Shown: one piece after another, positions 4,024 through 5,410 of the stretch
Layout: each line of letters begins with the position of its first letter
Position numbering within the stretch: position 1 is the first letter of the stretch
DNA from: Acidimicrobiaceae bacterium
Lineage (GTDB): Bacteria; Actinomycetota; Acidimicrobiia; Acidimicrobiales; Palsa-688
DNA length: 5,410 nt
Direction: 5' to 3'
Assembly: GCA_003158835.1 (NCBI GenBank)
Contig: PMLI01000316.1
Coordinates: 1 to 5,410, forward strand
Program-made: the position numbers and the translations under genes
Notes under the pieces: model-generated
Databases searched by the model: none
Seen by the model: only the letters and a program-made list of their open reading frames with translations
What the model was told of the DNA's origin: nothing

Positions 4024-5410
4024 CGGCTGCGGTCCATATCAGCGCTGACGGTCTCACCGCGATATACCTGCTGTCCGCAGCCTGCTTTATCCTGGCATTG
4101 AAAGCCCTCAGTTCGCCTCGCAACGCTCGTTACGGGAACCTCGTCGGAGTGGCGGGCATGGTTGTGGCCGTGTCCCTGACGTTCCTGGTCCAGGCCCCGG
4201 GGCACGACTGGGTTATCGGAGCCGGCATGGGCCTTGGTGCGCTGGTGGCGGTGCCGGCGGCGCGCAAGGTGCCCATGACAGGCATGCCCCAAATGGTCGC
4301 CATCTTCAACGGCGTGGGGGGCGCGGCGGCCGCCGTCATCTCGCTTTCCGAGTACCTGCACGACCTACCCGGCGGGGTCCCGGCCCAAAAGGGGGTCGAG
4401 GTCCTTTTTGCGTTGGTGGTGGGCTGCCTGTCCTTTGCCGGCAGCATGGTCGCTTTTGCTAAGTTGCAGGAGCTCATGACCGGGAGGCCGGTCCTCTACC
4501 CCGGCCAGCAGGTCGTCAACGGGTTGATCGGGCTGGCCGTCGTCGCCCTCGGGGTCGTGATTGTCGTGACCCCTCACCTGGTCCCGATCCTGTTGCTGGC
4601 CCTGGTGGCGCTGGCCCTGGGGGCCGGCGTCGTCCTGCCCGTGGGCGGAGCCGACACGCCGGTGCTGATCTCGCTGCTCAACAGCTTCACCGGGTTGGCC
4701 GTGGCGGCCGACGGTCTCGTGCTCGACAATGTCATCCTCGTCGTGGCTGGGACCCTGGTCGGAGCGTCGGGCGCGCTGCTCACCAAGATGATGAGCGACG
4801 CCATGGGCCGGTCCCTGCCCAACATCGTGCTGGGTGGGTTCGGCGCCGCGCCGGCCGCCACAGCCGATGCCGTCGCCGGCGTCGAAGGGCGCACGGTGCG
4901 CAGCGGCGATGCCAAGGACATCGGGACCCTTTTGGCTTACTCCCGCAAGGTGTTGATCGTGCCCGGCTACGGCTTGGCCGTGGCCCAGGCCCAGCACGTG
5001 GCCGTGGAACTGGCCCGGGCCCTCGAGGCTCGGGGGGTCGAGGTGGCCTACGCCATCCATCCTGTGGCCGGCCGGATGCCAGGCCACATGAACGTGCTCC
5101 TGGCGGAGGCAGACGCTCCCTATGAAGACTTGAAGGAGATGGACCAGGCCAACGACGAGTTCCCCAGCACTGATGTGGCTCTCGTCGTGGGCGCGAACGA
5201 CGTCGTCAACCCGGCCGCCCGGGACAATCCCGGCAGCCCCATATACGGCATGCCCATTCTCAACGTGGACAAGGCGGCCAACGTCGTCTTCCTGAAGCGC
5301 AGCATGCGCCCCGGCTTCTCCGGGATCGACAACGCGCTTCTTTACGACCCCAAGACGATCTTGCTGTTCGGTGATGCCAAAGACTCCCTGACCAAACTTT
5401 TGGCGGCCGT
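4020..5410 (+). CDS. pntB: NAD(P) transhydrogenase subunit beta (3' end cut by window)
   Basis: The open frame runs from the ATG in the ATGA overlap with pntAB to the window edge: 463 full codons, close to the 462 of E. coli PntB, so only about the last residue(s) and the stop are missing. The first 270 or so residues hold several membrane helices of the proton channel (domain II). The C-terminal NADP(H)-binding domain III shows GYGLAVAQAQ (316-325), HPVAGRMPGHMN (from H347), GANDVVNPAA (391-400) and KRSM followed by SGIDNALL, ending LLFGDAKDSLTKLLAA, as in the E. coli family member. At the site of E. coli beta-His91 this protein has Asn (N97, in MVAIFNGVGG), which I believe is common in a subgroup of PntB. 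The complex uses the proton gradient to drive NADPH formation. Confidence 0.95.
   Translation, partial: MTAAVHISADGLTAIYLLSAACFILALKALSSPRNARYGNLVGVAGMVVAVSLTFLVQAPGHDWVIGAGMGLGALVAVPAARKVPMTGMPQMVAIFNGVGGAAAAVISLSEYLHDLPGGVPAQKGVEVLFALVVGCLSFAGSMVAFAKLQELMTGRPVLYPGQQVVNGLIGLAVVALGVVIVVTPHLVPILLLALVALALGAGVVLPVGGADTPVLISLLNSFTGLAVAADGLVLDNVILVVAGTLVGASGALLTKMMSDAMGRSLPNIVLGGFGAAPAATADAVAGVEGRTVRSGDAKDIGTLLAYSRKVLIVPGYGLAVAQAQHVAVELARALEARGVEVAYAIHPVAGRMPGHMNVLLAEADAPYEDLKEMDQANDEFPSTDVALVVGANDVVNPAARDNPGSPIYGMPILNVDKAANVVFLKRSMRPGFSGIDNALLYDPKTILLFGDAKDSLTKLLAA

Noticed and set aside
4365..5087. 240-codon - strand frame opposite pntB
   Set aside because: It is Gly/His/Asp/Gln-rich low-complexity translation typical of the antisense of a GC-rich gene; pntB on the + strand is unmistakable.
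1..5410. Mobile elements, integrase sites at the tRNAs, CRISPR repeats
   Set aside because: No transposase, integrase, direct repeat of a tRNA 3' end, or regularly spaced repeats could be found. Both tRNAs lie in ordinary chromosomal context.

Overview
The window is high-GC DNA from an actinobacterium. The strongest evidence is a WhiB-family iron-sulfur regulator of the WhiB7/WblC type (positions 1120-1512) and an Lsr2-type nucleoid protein (2004-2393), since both families are essentially actinobacterial. Leaderless-looking and GTG starts, together with a split-alpha transhydrogenase operon, fit this. The class cannot be fixed from the sequence; a deep-branching, possibly uncultured lineage such as Acidimicrobiia is a guess.

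Layout. Positions 1-31 are the 3' end of a tRNA on the + strand. Next, on the - strand, is a 187-codon gene of unknown function (56-619). Between it and whiB7 lies an extremely GC-rich stretch (641-722) containing a 22-bp perfect palindrome. It ends abruptly at an A/T tract followed by a TTGACT -35 element. From there a leader of about 350 nt runs to whiB7. It holds a 62-codon upstream ORF with a strong ribosome binding site (814-1002), a strong intrinsic terminator (1027-1065) and an upstream segment (960-971) that can pair with the 5' arm of that terminator. This has the architecture of a translation-dependent attenuator of the kind known for whiB7/wblC. After whiB7 come a tRNA-Val(UAC) with a strikingly non-canonical T-loop (1604-1676), a 327-bp intergenic region with two mutually exclusive hairpins, and lsr2.

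The right half is the proton-translocating NAD(P) transhydrogenase operon: pntAA (2555-3691), pntAB (3688-4023) and pntB (4020 to the window end, only about the last residue(s) missing). The genes are joined by ATGA overlaps. A possible 9-codon leader peptide with its own ribosome binding site and hairpins precedes the operon.

How the genes relate. WhiB7 is known as the antibiotic- and stress-responsive activator of intrinsic resistance genes. Its AT-hook should contact the A/T tract upstream of its own -35, giving autoactivation, while the leader attenuator would sense ribosome inhibition. Lsr2 is a global AT-DNA binding silencer. The Pnt complex uses the proton gradient to make NADPH from NADH. 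These units look like independent neighbours rather than one operon; a functional link between NADPH supply and a redox-sensitive WhiB protein is only speculation. I see no mobile element, CRISPR array or phage gene.
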